DNA of 32,724 nucleotides, taken from contig CAYWXT010000028.1 of NCBI GenBank assembly GCA_964462125.1, positions 1 through 32,724 on the forward strand, read 5' to 3'. Positions 15,994 through 22,498 of the stretch are shown piece after piece (within the stretch, counting starts at the first letter, position 1; every line of letters starts with the position of its first letter). This DNA is from JAWLFY01 sp964462125 (GTDB taxonomy: Bacteria > Planctomycetota > Planctomycetia > Pirellulales > Pirellulaceae). The position numbers and the translations under genes were made by a program. The notes beneath the pieces were generated by a model that was not told where the DNA came from, searched no databases, and saw nothing but the letters and a program-made list of their open reading frames with translations.

Positions 15994-17563
15994 TCTCCCC
16001 TCCCTCGAAGCTGTATCGCCAGCGGCTTCCGGTTTGCTTTCGAGAAACCTGAACTTTGATGCAGTCGATCGTCTCCAGCAGGAACGAACGCAGCGCCGCG
16101 GGGTCAGACTGCCGATGTAATTCCTCGAACCGCTTGAGTGTCTCAGCGGCTCGCTCTGCCCTCACATCAACATCCTTGATGATGTCGTCAGCGCTGACCG
16201 TCGCCGACTTTAGATCGCGTTCCAGCCCCTCGATTCTCGTTCGGATTGACCGAACCTCGTCCTGCACGATGTCCAGCAAGTCGGCGTCGACCTCGATCAG
16301 TTTCCTTGTGGCCTTGGTGAGCTGCGACCGCTCTTTCGACAGTTGACGCTCGATCGCTTTCGTGTCGGTCGTCCTGGCGCTTGCTTTCGCTTGGCGGCGA
16401 ATCTCCGCTTTCAGCCGCTCGATCGTTTTCGGGTTTGCGTACCGATCGCGGAACGACTCCAAGACGGCGGCGAGCAATTCGGGCTGCCGAACGAGGTGAG
16501 GGTGGCAGAACTGAACGCCCTTCGTCTGGCTTCCACCGCACCGATAGCGGATCGTGGTCCCTCCGTCCGCCCGCTTTTCGCTTTGCCCGACGAGCCGGCG
16601 GCCACAATCTCCGCACCGAAGCAGCCCGGTCAGAACAAAGGATCCTCCGTTGCGATGCGGGGTCGATCGACCGCGACGGTTCGCAAACATGCCCTGAACC
16701 CGGTCGAACAGACCTCGGTCGACAATCGGGGCGTGATTGTCCGCCACAACGACGTGGTCGCCCTCATCGGCGTCGCCTCGCTCAAAATCCGATGTCATTT
16801 CACCATCCTTGTAGGTCAGCATTTTCCCCTGCCGAGTGCGCCCCCAGGTGAAGTCTCCGGTGTAGAGCCGATTCTGAAGCATGAACCGAACCGAACTGAC
16901 CACCATGGTGAAACCACGTTGGTTCAACCCTTCCTGAACCCCTCGAAACGACGAACCGTTGGCGTAGGCATCGAACGCCCACTGAACGGCCGAGACGGCG
17001 GCGGGGTCGCCCAGTTGCAGCCGGTGCGACTCATCAACGCGATAGCCCAGCGGCGGGCGTCCTGCGACCCATCGACCCTCCTTGGCACAATCCCGCTGAC
17101 CTCTCAAGGTTCCCCTCGCCAGCTTTCGGACATAATCGTTGTTGGAGTGCGAATCGACGGCGGTGGTGAGGAAATCGCCAAAGTTGTCCCAGTCCCTCGG
17201 TTCGCTCCGGTCGGTGGTCGCGATCTTCACCCCTGCATCGCGAAGCGGCTTCAGTTCCGCCATGGTGGTCATTGGGTCGCTACGGGTGATCCGCGACATA
17301 TCCCACGCGATGACGAAATCAAAATCGCCACGCTCAGCGGCTTGAATCATGCGGGTGAACTGGGGTCGTCTCCCGGATGAATCAACTCCACTGATTCCAG
17401 AATCAACGAACTCAGCCACGATCTCATAACCGTGACGATGCGCGTATTCGATCACCGCTTGTCGCTGCCCCTCGATTGACGCGCGTTGATCTTCAGTGGA
17501 TCGGCGGAAATACGCTGCAGCGCGTCGCCCGCCACCTTTGGACAGCTTTAGTTTTGCTGGCAT
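15953..17563 (-). CDS. Large serine recombinase (integrase)
   Basis: 536 residues in the order of large serine integrases. The catalytic domain has YFRRSTEDQ with the nucleophile Ser22, and DSGISGVDSSGRRPQF and AWDMSRITRS follow. A recombinase domain runs at about 145-290 (LARGTLRGQRDCAKEGRW, GRPPLGYRVD, RLYTGDF). The zinc ribbon is formed by Cys317, Cys320, Cys342 and Cys353, followed by a long coiled coil at about 375-470. The enzyme joins attP and attB through a Ser-DNA intermediate. AGGAGA before the ATG supports the start. Its last codons, Ser-Trp-stop, are read through the att core, and the stop codon is completed by host DNA. In the circular form the frame would continue for 16 more residues. 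Confidence 0.95.
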   Translation of the reverse strand: MPAKLKLSKGGGRRAAAYFRRSTEDQRASIEGQRQAVIEYAHRHGYEIVAEFVDSGISGVDSSGRRPQFTRMIQAAERGDFDFVIAWDMSRITRSDPMTTMAELKPLRDAGVKIATTDRSEPRDWDNFGDFLTTAVDSHSNNDYVRKLARGTLRGQRDCAKEGRWVAGRPPLGYRVDESHRLQLGDPAAVSAVQWAFDAYANGSSFRGVQEGLNQRGFTMVVSSVRFMLQNRLYTGDFTWGRTRQGKMLTYKDGEMTSDFERGDADEGDHVVVADNHAPIVDRGLFDRVQGMFANRRGRSTPHRNGGSFVLTGLLRCGDCGRRLVGQSEKRADGGTTIRYRCGGSQTKGVQFCHPHLVRQPELLAAVLESFRDRYANPKTIERLKAEIRRQAKASARTTDTKAIERQLSKERSQLTKATRKLIEVDADLLDIVQDEVRSIRTRIEGLERDLKSATVSADDIIKDVDVRAERAAETLKRFEELHRQSDPAALRSFLLETIDCIKVQVSRKQTGSRWRYSFEGGEIILKQDADLFDSW

Positions 17564-17602
17564 CGAAACGATCTCCTGTAACCGCTGTTTGATTCCTGAA
17601 GG

Positions 17603-17656
17603 AAAAAAGCGGGCAACCGGTCAGGAAACCGGCTTTCGGGAGCGACCCTAGCCCGC
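17603..17656 (-). terminator. Rho-independent terminator of the three-gene operon
   Basis: On the minus strand GCGGGC (17656-17651) pairs with GCCCGC (17614-17609), enclosing an inner CCGGT / ACCGG stem, and six T residues follow at 17608-17603. It lies between the zinc-ribbon gene (stop at 17701) and the integrase start (17563), so the integrase is probably transcribed separately. Confidence 0.65.
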
Positions 17657-17700
17657 GTTCATCGTAGCCGATCCAAGCAGGGGAGCGGTAGCCCGGCTCG

Positions 17701-18039
17701 TCATTCCAGTCGCCGAAGCCACAACCAGCCGTCTCGGACCATCTGGAGGAACCTGGCGCGGCATGTAGTGCACCGGCGGCGGGTGGCGTCTTCCTCGTTC
17801 TCGACCACCAGCTCGCCATGGCAAACCCAGCAGGCGACAGGCAGTTCCCACCAGTGCGCCATCGCTGGAATCTCGGCGATAGGAAGCACCGCATCGCGTT
17901 CGCTGATCAACTCGCCACCGTACTTGTGACGGACCGCTTGGGCTTGCTGAAGGGTCAGGAACTCGGCGTCGACCGCATCAACCAGCCGACCAGCGGCGTC
18001 GAGATAACGCCCCTCGCCATCGGAAACGAGAAACATCAT
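17701..18039 (-). CDS. Small zinc-ribbon hypothetical protein
   Basis: 112 residues. The C-terminal half has two CxxC pairs, Cys70/Cys73 (CWVC) and Cys90/Cys93 (CTTC), 17 residues apart, a likely structural zinc ribbon. The N-terminal part (MMFLVSDGEGRYLDAAGRLV) reads like a short beta-rich domain, and a region around residues 28-40 (LTLQQAQAVRHKY) looks helical. No catalytic motif is visible. The start overlaps the stop of the upstream gene within ATGATG, so translation is coupled. It is the last of three such genes before a terminator. Zinc-ribbon proteins of this size in mobile elements are often nucleic-acid-binding or adaptor proteins, but nothing here proves that. Confidence 0.72.
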   Translation of the reverse strand: MMFLVSDGEGRYLDAAGRLVDAVDAEFLTLQQAQAVRHKYGGELISERDAVLPIAEIPAMAHWWELPVACWVCHGELVVENEEDATRRRCTTCRARFLQMVRDGWLWLRRLE

Positions 18040-18407
18040 CGGTCACCCCCGTCTCGTCGTGAATCGGGAATCGGTCGGTACTCGCCTCGAATCGCTCGGC
18101 GATAGTCGTCTCGAAGCCGGGTCCAGTATTCCCATGCGGCTTGGGTGACCGGATCGGGTCCAGAACTGAATGAGCCGTGACCCGCAACAGTGCCTCCAGT
18201 CCGCTTCGTCGGTCCGTTGACGTAACGCTCATAAGCTACGTCGCACCGCTCCTCCACCAGCGGCAAGATTTGCTCGGCGATGGCTCGATATTCGACCATC
18301 AACACGAGATCGTCCTGTGAGCACGCCAGCAGGATGTCTCGGTGCAGAGCACGAGTGCCGTTGATTTCGGCGTAATCGGCGGTCAGGTCGGTGATTTGGT
18401 GGCTCAT
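18036..18407 (-). CDS. Hypothetical protein, middle gene of a coupled three-gene unit
   Basis: 123 residues, mainly helical by appearance. It starts MSHQITDLTADYAEINGTRA, continues with an acidic helix (YRAIAEQILPLVEERCDVAY), a Gly/Ser-rich linker near residues 65-85, and WEYWTRLRDDYRRAIRGEY towards the end. I recognise no family. It overlaps the preceding and following genes by four bases each (ATGA type), so the three products are probably made in fixed ratio and may act together. Unlike its neighbours it has no cysteine pairs. Confidence 0.68.
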   Translation of the reverse strand: MSHQITDLTADYAEINGTRALHRDILLACSQDDLVLMVEYRAIAEQILPLVEERCDVAYERYVNGPTKRTGGTVAGHGSFSSGPDPVTQAAWEYWTRLRDDYRRAIRGEYRPIPDSRRDGGDR

Positions 18408-18649
18408 CGCAAGTCCTCCTGCACATCAGGAAGAAACAGCTTCCAATAGCCTTGGGGTGAAGCCACGTATACCGCAGCATCGCTGTAGCCTTGGTGGTGC
18501 CTGCTGCATCCTTCGCGGTCGTCTTGCAGAGCCTCGAACGCATCGGTGGGCAGGTCGCCTTCCCAGACCAGCCCGCGAATCGGACCGTAGACGATGAAGT
18601 TGTGAGAACTGGCGACAACCATGCCGCCAATCAGAGAACGGGTTTCCAT
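18404..18649 (-). CDS. Hypothetical protein, first gene of the coupled unit
   Basis: 81 residues beginning METRSLIGGMVVASSHNFIV, followed by YGPIRGLVWEGDLP and a more polar C-terminal half (GYSDAAVYVASPQGYWKLFL). It appears to be a small globular alpha/beta protein without membrane segments or known motifs. GCGGAGG five bases before the ATG is a strong ribosome-binding site, and the 3' arm of a 14-bp inverted repeat ends just upstream of it, so translation could be controlled by the leader structure described at 18665-18810. Its stop overlaps the next gene by four bases. Confidence 0.68.
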   Translation of the reverse strand: METRSLIGGMVVASSHNFIVYGPIRGLVWEGDLPTDAFEALQDDREGCSRHHQGYSDAAVYVASPQGYWKLFLPDVQEDLR

Positions 18650-18664
18650 CGGAACCTCCGCGCG

Positions 18665-18810
18665 TGCAAACGCCCTGGCATGTGGTTGAAAACAGCGGGC
18701 TAGAACTCCGCTGCCAGTCGCCTTTCTCGCGGCCTTCGCCGGTCAACGATTGGTTGGACTGCCGCACACCAGGGCGTTTGCATCGTTCGTTTACTCCAGA
18801 ACGTTCTAGC
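18665..18810 (-). ncRNA. Structured leader with interleaved inverted repeats (candidate cis-regulatory RNA)
   Basis: TGCAAACGCCCTGG occurs at 18665-18678 and, perfectly inverted, at 18769-18782. Between them CAGCGG / CCGCTG (18693-18698, 18708-18713) closes a 9-base loop. On the minus strand that loop reads AGTTCTAGC, and it is complementary to GCTAGAAC lying outside the long stem at 18803-18810. The order a-b-a'-b' is that of a pseudoknot or loop-loop contact. Read on the minus strand, the long stem ends a few bases before the ribosome-binding site of the gene starting at 18649, so a leader acting on translation is the natural model. A DNA-level role for the repeats remains possible. Confidence 0.5.
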
Positions 18811-19208
18811 TTGAACGCCACCAGGCAACAGACACCAAGTGACGGCTCCGGCTGCTTTTCACGACAGTCGGAGCACCCCCAACGGTAGGCGAAGCGTCGG
18901 CGCGGTGCAACATCGGCGACCAGCGTTTTTTTCAGGCATCTACAGCATCTACATCTACGGGTTTGCTCAAAACCCCGTAAAAACGGCAAACCTGTAGATG
19001 GAACCCCGCGCCAATCTGCACCTGTCGGGTGGTGCGTCGTCTCAGCCCGCGTCTAACGCCCTCGGACGGTTCGGCGGCTCATCCGTCGTCGAACCCGGAG
19101 AACGTGCGAGAGGAGGCGGCTCTGGCGGTCGTTTTTCGGGTCCATGCCGACCACCGCTCGCAAAGGGCTGATTTCGCGGCGGGAATCTCGGGTCGCGGGG
19201 AGGGTGCT
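18811..19208. other. Non-coding interval with a short direct/inverted repeat cluster
   Basis: No convincing gene is present. CATCTAC occurs three times as direct repeats (18937-18943, 18946-18952, 18952-18958) and once inverted (GTAGATG, 18994-19000), around an imperfect hairpin formed by GTTTGC (18961-18966) and GCAAAC (18986-18991). The cluster could be an operator or a small replication site. A minus-strand frame through here has Cys pairs but only a TTG start and no good ribosome-binding site. I see nothing else in 19001-19208. Confidence 0.5.
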
Positions 19209-19821
19209 GCTGCAGTGGGTGCAGGAACCGCCGGTCGCCGACATCCGCCGGAAGTGGAGTTGATATTATCAACTCCTTCTTGTTGCAGCGGGTGGAGAGT
19301 CGACCGGGCGGTACGGCCCGAAAAAGGGCAACGACGTGTTACCCTTTTCTGAGGTTGCAGCGGGGGGGAGAGTCGACCGGGCGGTACGGCGGCATTCGGG
19401 ATCTCCGTGTTAGCCAGGTTGGCTAACGTCGCAGCGGGTGGTGGATCGACCGGGCGGTGCGGCAAATCTTCACTACGTAGTGAAGATTTGAGCTTTCATG
19501 TTGCAGCGGGTGGAGGGTCGACCGTGCGGTGCGGCATCTCGTGCTTAGCAACTTGATAAGCACCCTCATGGGTTGCAGCGGGTGGTGGAGCCGTTGAGCG
19601 GTGCGCCAAACCACCGTTGACAATGTACACAGTGATTCCCGGTTGCAGCGGGTGCGGGGAGCGTTGAGTGGTGCGCCCAGAGTTACCAAGTTGGTAACTC
19701 GCAGATCCACGGTGTCGCAGCGGGTGGAGAGTCGACCGTGCGGTACGGCAGGGCAAGTACCAAGTTGGTACTTTCAGCATCGCGGTTGCAGCGGGTGGAG
19801 AAGCCGTTGCTCCCCGACACC
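19209..19821. repeat. Array of about eight 36-bp repeats separated by 34-37-bp palindrome-bearing spacers
   Basis: Repeats beginning GTTGCAGCGGGTGG start at 19282, 19354, 19428, 19500, 19572, 19642, 19714 and 19785, with a degenerate first copy at 19209, giving a 70-74-bp period. The repeat continues with a GTCGACCG.GCGGT.CGGC or a CCGTTGAG.GGTGCGCC subtype. Each spacer has its own inverted repeat: 19256-19276, 19322-19348, 19409-19427, 19464-19489 (perfect, 26 bp), 19541-19563, 19680-19700 and 19755-19773. Only the spacer at 19608-19641 is poor. The stem sequences differ while pairing is kept, and several share CAAGTTG at the centre. Geometry mimics CRISPR, but palindromic spacers, diverging repeats and absence of cas genes argue against it. 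Function unknown. Confidence 0.92.
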
Positions 19822-19956
19822 GGCAGCCTTGGCGGATTCGCGGCGAGTGTCTAAACCCTTTGGCAATTTTGCCGAAGGGTTTTTCTTCTTCCCGCGTCCG
19901 CCACTGCCATCGTCACCCTTGCCGCGTTTCTCGCGCTCTTCCGCCACTGGCCGCAA
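19774..19956 (-). CDS. Small basic protein with partial helix-turn-helix, ending inside the repeat array
   Basis: About 60 residues. The N-terminal half is charged and Gly/Lys-rich (RGKGDDGSGGRGKKK). The rest, KLPKGLDTRRESAKAAGVGE, resembles the DTRxxxAxAAGVS-type helix-turn-helix found in many phage and plasmid proteins. Exactly where the second recognition helix should follow, the frame runs into the last array repeat and ends LLHPLQPRC. The product therefore looks truncated by the array or uses the array as its 3' end. AGGAGG five bases before TTG at 19956 is a strong ribosome-binding site and the main support for a real gene. A plus-strand terminator hairpin lies inside the coding part. 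Confidence 0.5.
   Translation of the reverse strand: MRPVAEEREKRGKGDDGSGGRGKKKNPSAKLPKGLDTRRESAKAAGVGEQRLLHPLQPRC
19853..19887 (+). terminator. Strong rho-independent terminator on the plus strand, just after the array
   Basis: The 14-base arms at 19853-19866 and 19869-19882 pair with one G-U wobble around a two-base loop. TTTTT then CTT follows on the plus strand only. No plus-strand gene lies upstream inside the element, so the likely terminated transcript would run through the repeat array. The hairpin lies within a minus-strand reading frame. Confidence 0.65.
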
Positions 19957-19996
19957 CAACGCCTCCTACCTGCACAACGATTGCAACGACGCTCGA

Positions 19997-20212
19997 TTAG
20001 CCGAGTGCTTCAATTCCGTAGGCGCCATCGACCACGCCACTGGCGAACTCTCGAATCGCTGGACCCGCAGTGCCGACCTCCGAAGGTTGACCACGGCAAA
20101 CCTTGCATCGCCCCCGTCGCAGACGCTCATCCTCGCTCCAGCCCGCCTGAATCTCCAAGCAACGCTCGCGAATCTCATCGGGTGTCGGGTCACCTGGCAG
20201 GCGGTCACTCAT
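19997..20212 (-). CDS. Hypothetical small protein with CxxC
   Basis: 71 residues starting MSDRLPGDPTPDEIRERCLE. It continues as a helix with IQAGWSEDERLRRGRCKVCR and ends in an acidic tail. The TPDEIRxRCxEIQxxWSExER pattern is one I associate with small planctomycete genes near mobile DNA, where it has no known function. One CxxC (CKVC) is present. The ATG at 20212 is preferred over an upstream in-frame ATG because it overlaps the preceding gene's stop by only 8 bp. It is the third gene of the terminase-small-subunit-like operon. Confidence 0.7.
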   Translation of the reverse strand: MSDRLPGDPTPDEIRERCLEIQAGWSEDERLRRGRCKVCRGQPSEVGTAGPAIREFASGVVDGAYGIEALG

Positions 20213-20333
20213 CGTCGTCGGATGCACCCTCGTCATCATCGGGATCCTCGGGCGGGTCGATCTCGCCGCGCGCAATCGCCAAGCATTCTTCCAGCAGCTT
20301 CACGAGGTGCTCGTCGGGGTCGGCGTCTGTCAT
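20205..20333 (-). CDS. Very small acidic hypothetical protein
   Basis: 42 residues beginning MTDADPDEHLVKLLEECLAI, with an amphipathic helix followed by a strongly acidic tail made largely of Asp and Glu. The ATG overlaps the stop codon of the terminase-like gene (ATGA), and its own stop lies inside the next gene, so the three genes are tightly coupled. The conserved-looking helix and the overlap pattern support a real gene. I assign no function. The acidic tail might mimic nucleic acid or bind a basic partner, which is speculation. Confidence 0.6.
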   Translation of the reverse strand: MTDADPDEHLVKLLEECLAIARGEIDPPEDPDDDEGASDDDE

Positions 20334-20806
20334 CGCTCCAACTCCCGAATGACGCTTTCGCACTCGTCGATTGCCTCTCCCAGGACCGAACCCGACTCGG
20401 CGCTGATACGGTTGAGCCGGTCGCCAGCTCGCCGAAGGATAGAGCCCCATCGGTGCAGGACGGCGTTGCATTTCGCTACGTCGATCAGTTCGCCCTTGCG
20501 CTCCGCCAAGTCGAGTTCGGCCGTCATCGCCTTGGCGAGCCGATAGCGTTCTAGCGCTGGCGAGTCTCCCACTTCGAGTAGAGGGTCGCCACTGGTAGGA
20601 ATCGGGCGAACCCGGTCAGCCACCCGGCGCTGAATCACCAGCTCCACCACCGCAGCCACCCTCAGAAACAGCGGACGCCCTCGCTGAACGTCGTCGTCGC
20701 CCAGGTCGTCAACGTAGCCCTGGCGTATCGCCTGCTCGGAGACACCGACGAAGCGAGCCACTTCCCGAACGGTGGCGAATCCTGGCGGGGTGGATGAACG
20801 ACTCAA
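20330..20806 (-). CDS. Terminase small subunit-like (Nu1-like) DNA-binding protein
   Basis: About 158 residues. An N-terminal winged-helix-like segment (ATVREVARFVGVSEQAIRQG) is followed by a loop, then the long helix LERYRLAKAMTAELDLAERK with GELIDVAKCNAVLHRWGSIL. This order (helix-turn-helix, RxxxAxxxxxELxxAxxxGELI, long C-terminal helices) is that of lambda Nu1-type small terminase subunits, which recognise the packaging site. No large subunit is in the window. In phage satellites a lone TerS redirects helper packaging, but a simple DNA-binding regulator is also possible. TTG at 20806 is chosen because AGGAG lies six bases upstream; two more TTG codons precede it directly. Confidence 0.68.
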   Translation of the reverse strand: MSRSSTPPGFATVREVARFVGVSEQAIRQGYVDDLGDDDVQRGRPLFLRVAAVVELVIQRRVADRVRPIPTSGDPLLEVGDSPALERYRLAKAMTAELDLAERKGELIDVAKCNAVLHRWGSILRRAGDRLNRISAESGSVLGEAIDECESVIRELER

Positions 20807-20910
20807 CAACAACTCCTAGTTTGGGCGGCTTGTGTGCGAAAGTATCGAAATGGGGGAGAGGAAGCCTTCGTAGACGACTCCCGGAAGTACCTTTAATGGG
20901 AGGGGTCATC

Positions 20911-20951
20911 AAAACAAAAAGCCGGACTGCCGCGACGAGCGACAATCCGGC
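20911..20951 (-). terminator. Rho-independent terminator of the upstream minus-strand operon
   Basis: On the minus strand GCCGGATTGTCGC (20951-20939) pairs with GCGGCAGTCCGGC (20933-20921) with two G-U pairs, and TTTTTGTTTT follows at 20920-20911. It lies after the coiled-coil gene (stop at 21072) and before the terminase-like operon, so those operons are probably separate. The rest of 20807-21071 holds no gene that I can see. Confidence 0.75.
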
Positions 20952-21071
20952 GGACCCACGCTCACGCAAGCGCGGGCGGCGAGTACAAAAACCAGCCCAC
21001 CACGAAAGGTATTAAGCGGCGGACTGGCGGCGCGGCGGAGAAAATCAGAAAACCACCGCGTCTAGTATCGT

Positions 21072-21692
21072 CTATTTGTATTCGATCAAGGCCTGTACTT
21101 CTGCAGCCTCGCTGCGCAAACGCCCCAGGTCGTCAGTTGCTCGGTCAGCGGCAAGCCGGAACCGACGCAGCTTATCCTTATGTGCCGCGTTCGCTTCGGC
21201 ATGGAACTGCTCGGGGTCGAGTACCTCATATTTCTGAACCCAAGCCTCCGCCTCCTTCAGTTGTGCAGCTGCCTGGCTCAGTAGTCGCGACAACAACCAC
21301 TGCCGGTCCAGCAGTTCGGTGGTTGCCAATTTTTGATAGGACAGCTTCAACCGAGTCCACTCCTTGACTTCCTCCGCCAACTCTTTGATCTGCCCATCAA
21401 TAATCTTTCGCGAACGCTCGAAGTCTGCAATCTTGCCTTTGAGAGTCTCGGTCGCCTTGTCCAGTTTGGCATCGGGGGTCTCGCCTCGCACCGTCACCTC
21501 CGCCCGCTGGCGGTCCAAGTCGTCCAGCTTCGCGCGATCTTGGTCTTGGTGCGAGACAATTTGCGATTTCGCGGCCCGGAGCTTTTTCAGTTCAAATTTC
21601 TTTTCGGCAATCACATCAAGATGTTGGCGAACCTCCTCCCGTCGGGACTGGCGTTCGCTGTCGGTGAGACGATGGGGATTAAATACTGGCAT
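21072..21692 (-). CDS. Coiled-coil hypothetical protein
   Basis: 206 residues, almost entirely helical with heptad-like spacing and very high Lys, Glu, Arg, Gln and Leu content. It starts MPVFNPHRLTDSERQSRREE and continues through segments such as KKFELKKLRAAKSQIV and GKIADFERSRKIIDGQIKEL to LEYK-like ends (ALIEYK). No signal peptide or membrane helix is present. AGGAGA lies about nine bases before the ATG. Such proteins in phages and satellites may be scaffold-like, structural or DNA-binding, and the sequence does not decide. It is the last gene before the terminator at 20911-20951 and follows the HEAGH gene by 15 bp. Confidence 0.75.
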   Translation of the reverse strand: MPVFNPHRLTDSERQSRREEVRQHLDVIAEKKFELKKLRAAKSQIVSHQDQDRAKLDDLDRQRAEVTVRGETPDAKLDKATETLKGKIADFERSRKIIDGQIKELAEEVKEWTRLKLSYQKLATTELLDRQWLLSRLLSQAAAQLKEAEAWVQKYEVLDPEQFHAEANAAHKDKLRRFRLAADRATDDLGRLRSEAAEVQALIEYK

Positions 21693-21707
21693 ATCAACTT
21701 TCTCCTA

Positions 21708-22238
21708 TCAACTTTGGTAAAACAAACACGAAACTTCGTCACCGGTCAAAAAACCGGTCTGGTATAGCCGCTCGGCTATGCGGACGATTTCTTTCTGGCG
21801 GTCATCGACGATTTGGGCGGCGATGTGCCGAGCAAACGCCACTCGCGACGCCCAGCGGTCAGGCTCACTCTCATAGCCGCCTATCGCCCATAGTGCTAAC
21901 CGTCGGTCGTCGGGAATGCATGAGCGGGACCATTTCTTGACACCGCGACGGACAACCCAATCTGCTGCTTCGCCGGGATCGTCATTTTTTTGAATGCTCT
22001 CGATTACTCGCGTTTCGGCGATAGGCTCGATTGCTGGCGGATCGTATTGCTCGGCGAGTGCTTCGGCAGCGGGTCCGGCGGCTGTCATGTAGACATCTCG
22101 GCCGCCTTCCAGTTCCACGGAATGTGCCATGCCCGCATCGTCGAGGCGTAGGACCGATTCGACCCTCCCGCCCAGTGCTAGTGCGGCGACACAATGGCCA
22201 GCCTCGTGCAAGCTTGTAAGCCATTGCTGATTGCTCAT
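21708..22238 (-). CDS. HEAGH-motif protein resembling M41-type metallopeptidase core
   Basis: 176 residues. SLHEAGHCVAALALGG near the N-terminus (His11, Glu12, His15) is the HExxH zinc motif in the context seen in FtsH-type M41 peptidases (xxHExGHAxxA). A following MTAAGPAAEALAEQYD resembles the Gly/Ala-rich GPAAE helix of that group. The AAA ATPase domain is absent, and no membrane segment is visible. Stand-alone HExxH proteins of this type occur in mobile elements, where cleavage of a regulator is a common suggestion. Activity is unproven. The ATG at 22238 is chosen over 22331 for its GAGGGG and because it overlaps the preceding stop by ATGA. Confidence 0.72.
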   Translation of the reverse strand: MSNQQWLTSLHEAGHCVAALALGGRVESVLRLDDAGMAHSVELEGGRDVYMTAAGPAAEALAEQYDPPAIEPIAETRVIESIQKNDDPGEAADWVVRRGVKKWSRSCIPDDRRLALWAIGGYESEPDRWASRVAFARHIAAQIVDDRQKEIVRIAERLYQTGFLTGDEVSCLFYQS

Positions 22239-22447
22239 CGTGACAGCCCCTCGAAATAGCGTTCGCCAACGCCAAGAATTTTGCGGGGTCGGCGGCGATA
22301 CCATTGGCGACCCTCGGCATCGACGCGCCACTCTGTCACTTCGCCACTTTCCAGTGCGGCTTTGACGTCGCCTTCAGCCTGATCGAGAGTAAAGAATCTC
22401 GGCTCGCTGGGACGATTGCCCAACAGGCGGTTGAGTGCATTAAACAT
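22235..22447 (-). CDS. Small hypothetical protein
   Basis: 70 residues starting MFNALNRLLGNRPSEPRFFT. A middle portion DQAEGDVKAALESGEVTEWR follows, then the basic end YRRRPRKILGVGERYFEGLS. AGGAG eight bases before the ATG supports the start, and the stop overlaps the ATG of the HEAGH gene by four bases. There is no recognised domain. Its regular coupling with the following gene suggests they are used together. Confidence 0.68.
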   Translation of the reverse strand: MFNALNRLLGNRPSEPRFFTLDQAEGDVKAALESGEVTEWRVDAEGRQWYRRRPRKILGVGERYFEGLSR

Positions 22448-22498
22448 TTGGCTTTCTCCTTGATTGGTATGATAACGGTTTCAACTCGAGCACGTAAA

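Noticed and set aside
18426..18989. Minus-strand frame with several Cys pairs (CRCCRC ... GCSDC)
   Set aside because: It has only a TTG start, runs through the inverted-repeat leader and a strong ribosome-binding site of another gene, and its Cys cluster comes from the CATCTAC repeats.
19423..19780. Repeat protein on the minus strand (RTARSTLHPLQ-type repeats of about 24 residues)
   Set aside because: The period varies between 70 and 74 bp, so the frame is lost between units; spacer variation is palindromic, not codon-like.
19209..19821. CRISPR array
   Set aside because: The 36/36 geometry fits, but repeats diverge strongly (two subtypes), nearly every spacer is a palindrome, and no cas gene lies anywhere in the window.
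19209..19821. Integron attC array
   Set aside because: The conserved flanks of each palindrome are not complementary to each other, no GTTRRRY/RYYYAAC pair fits, there are no cassette genes and the integrase is a serine recombinase.
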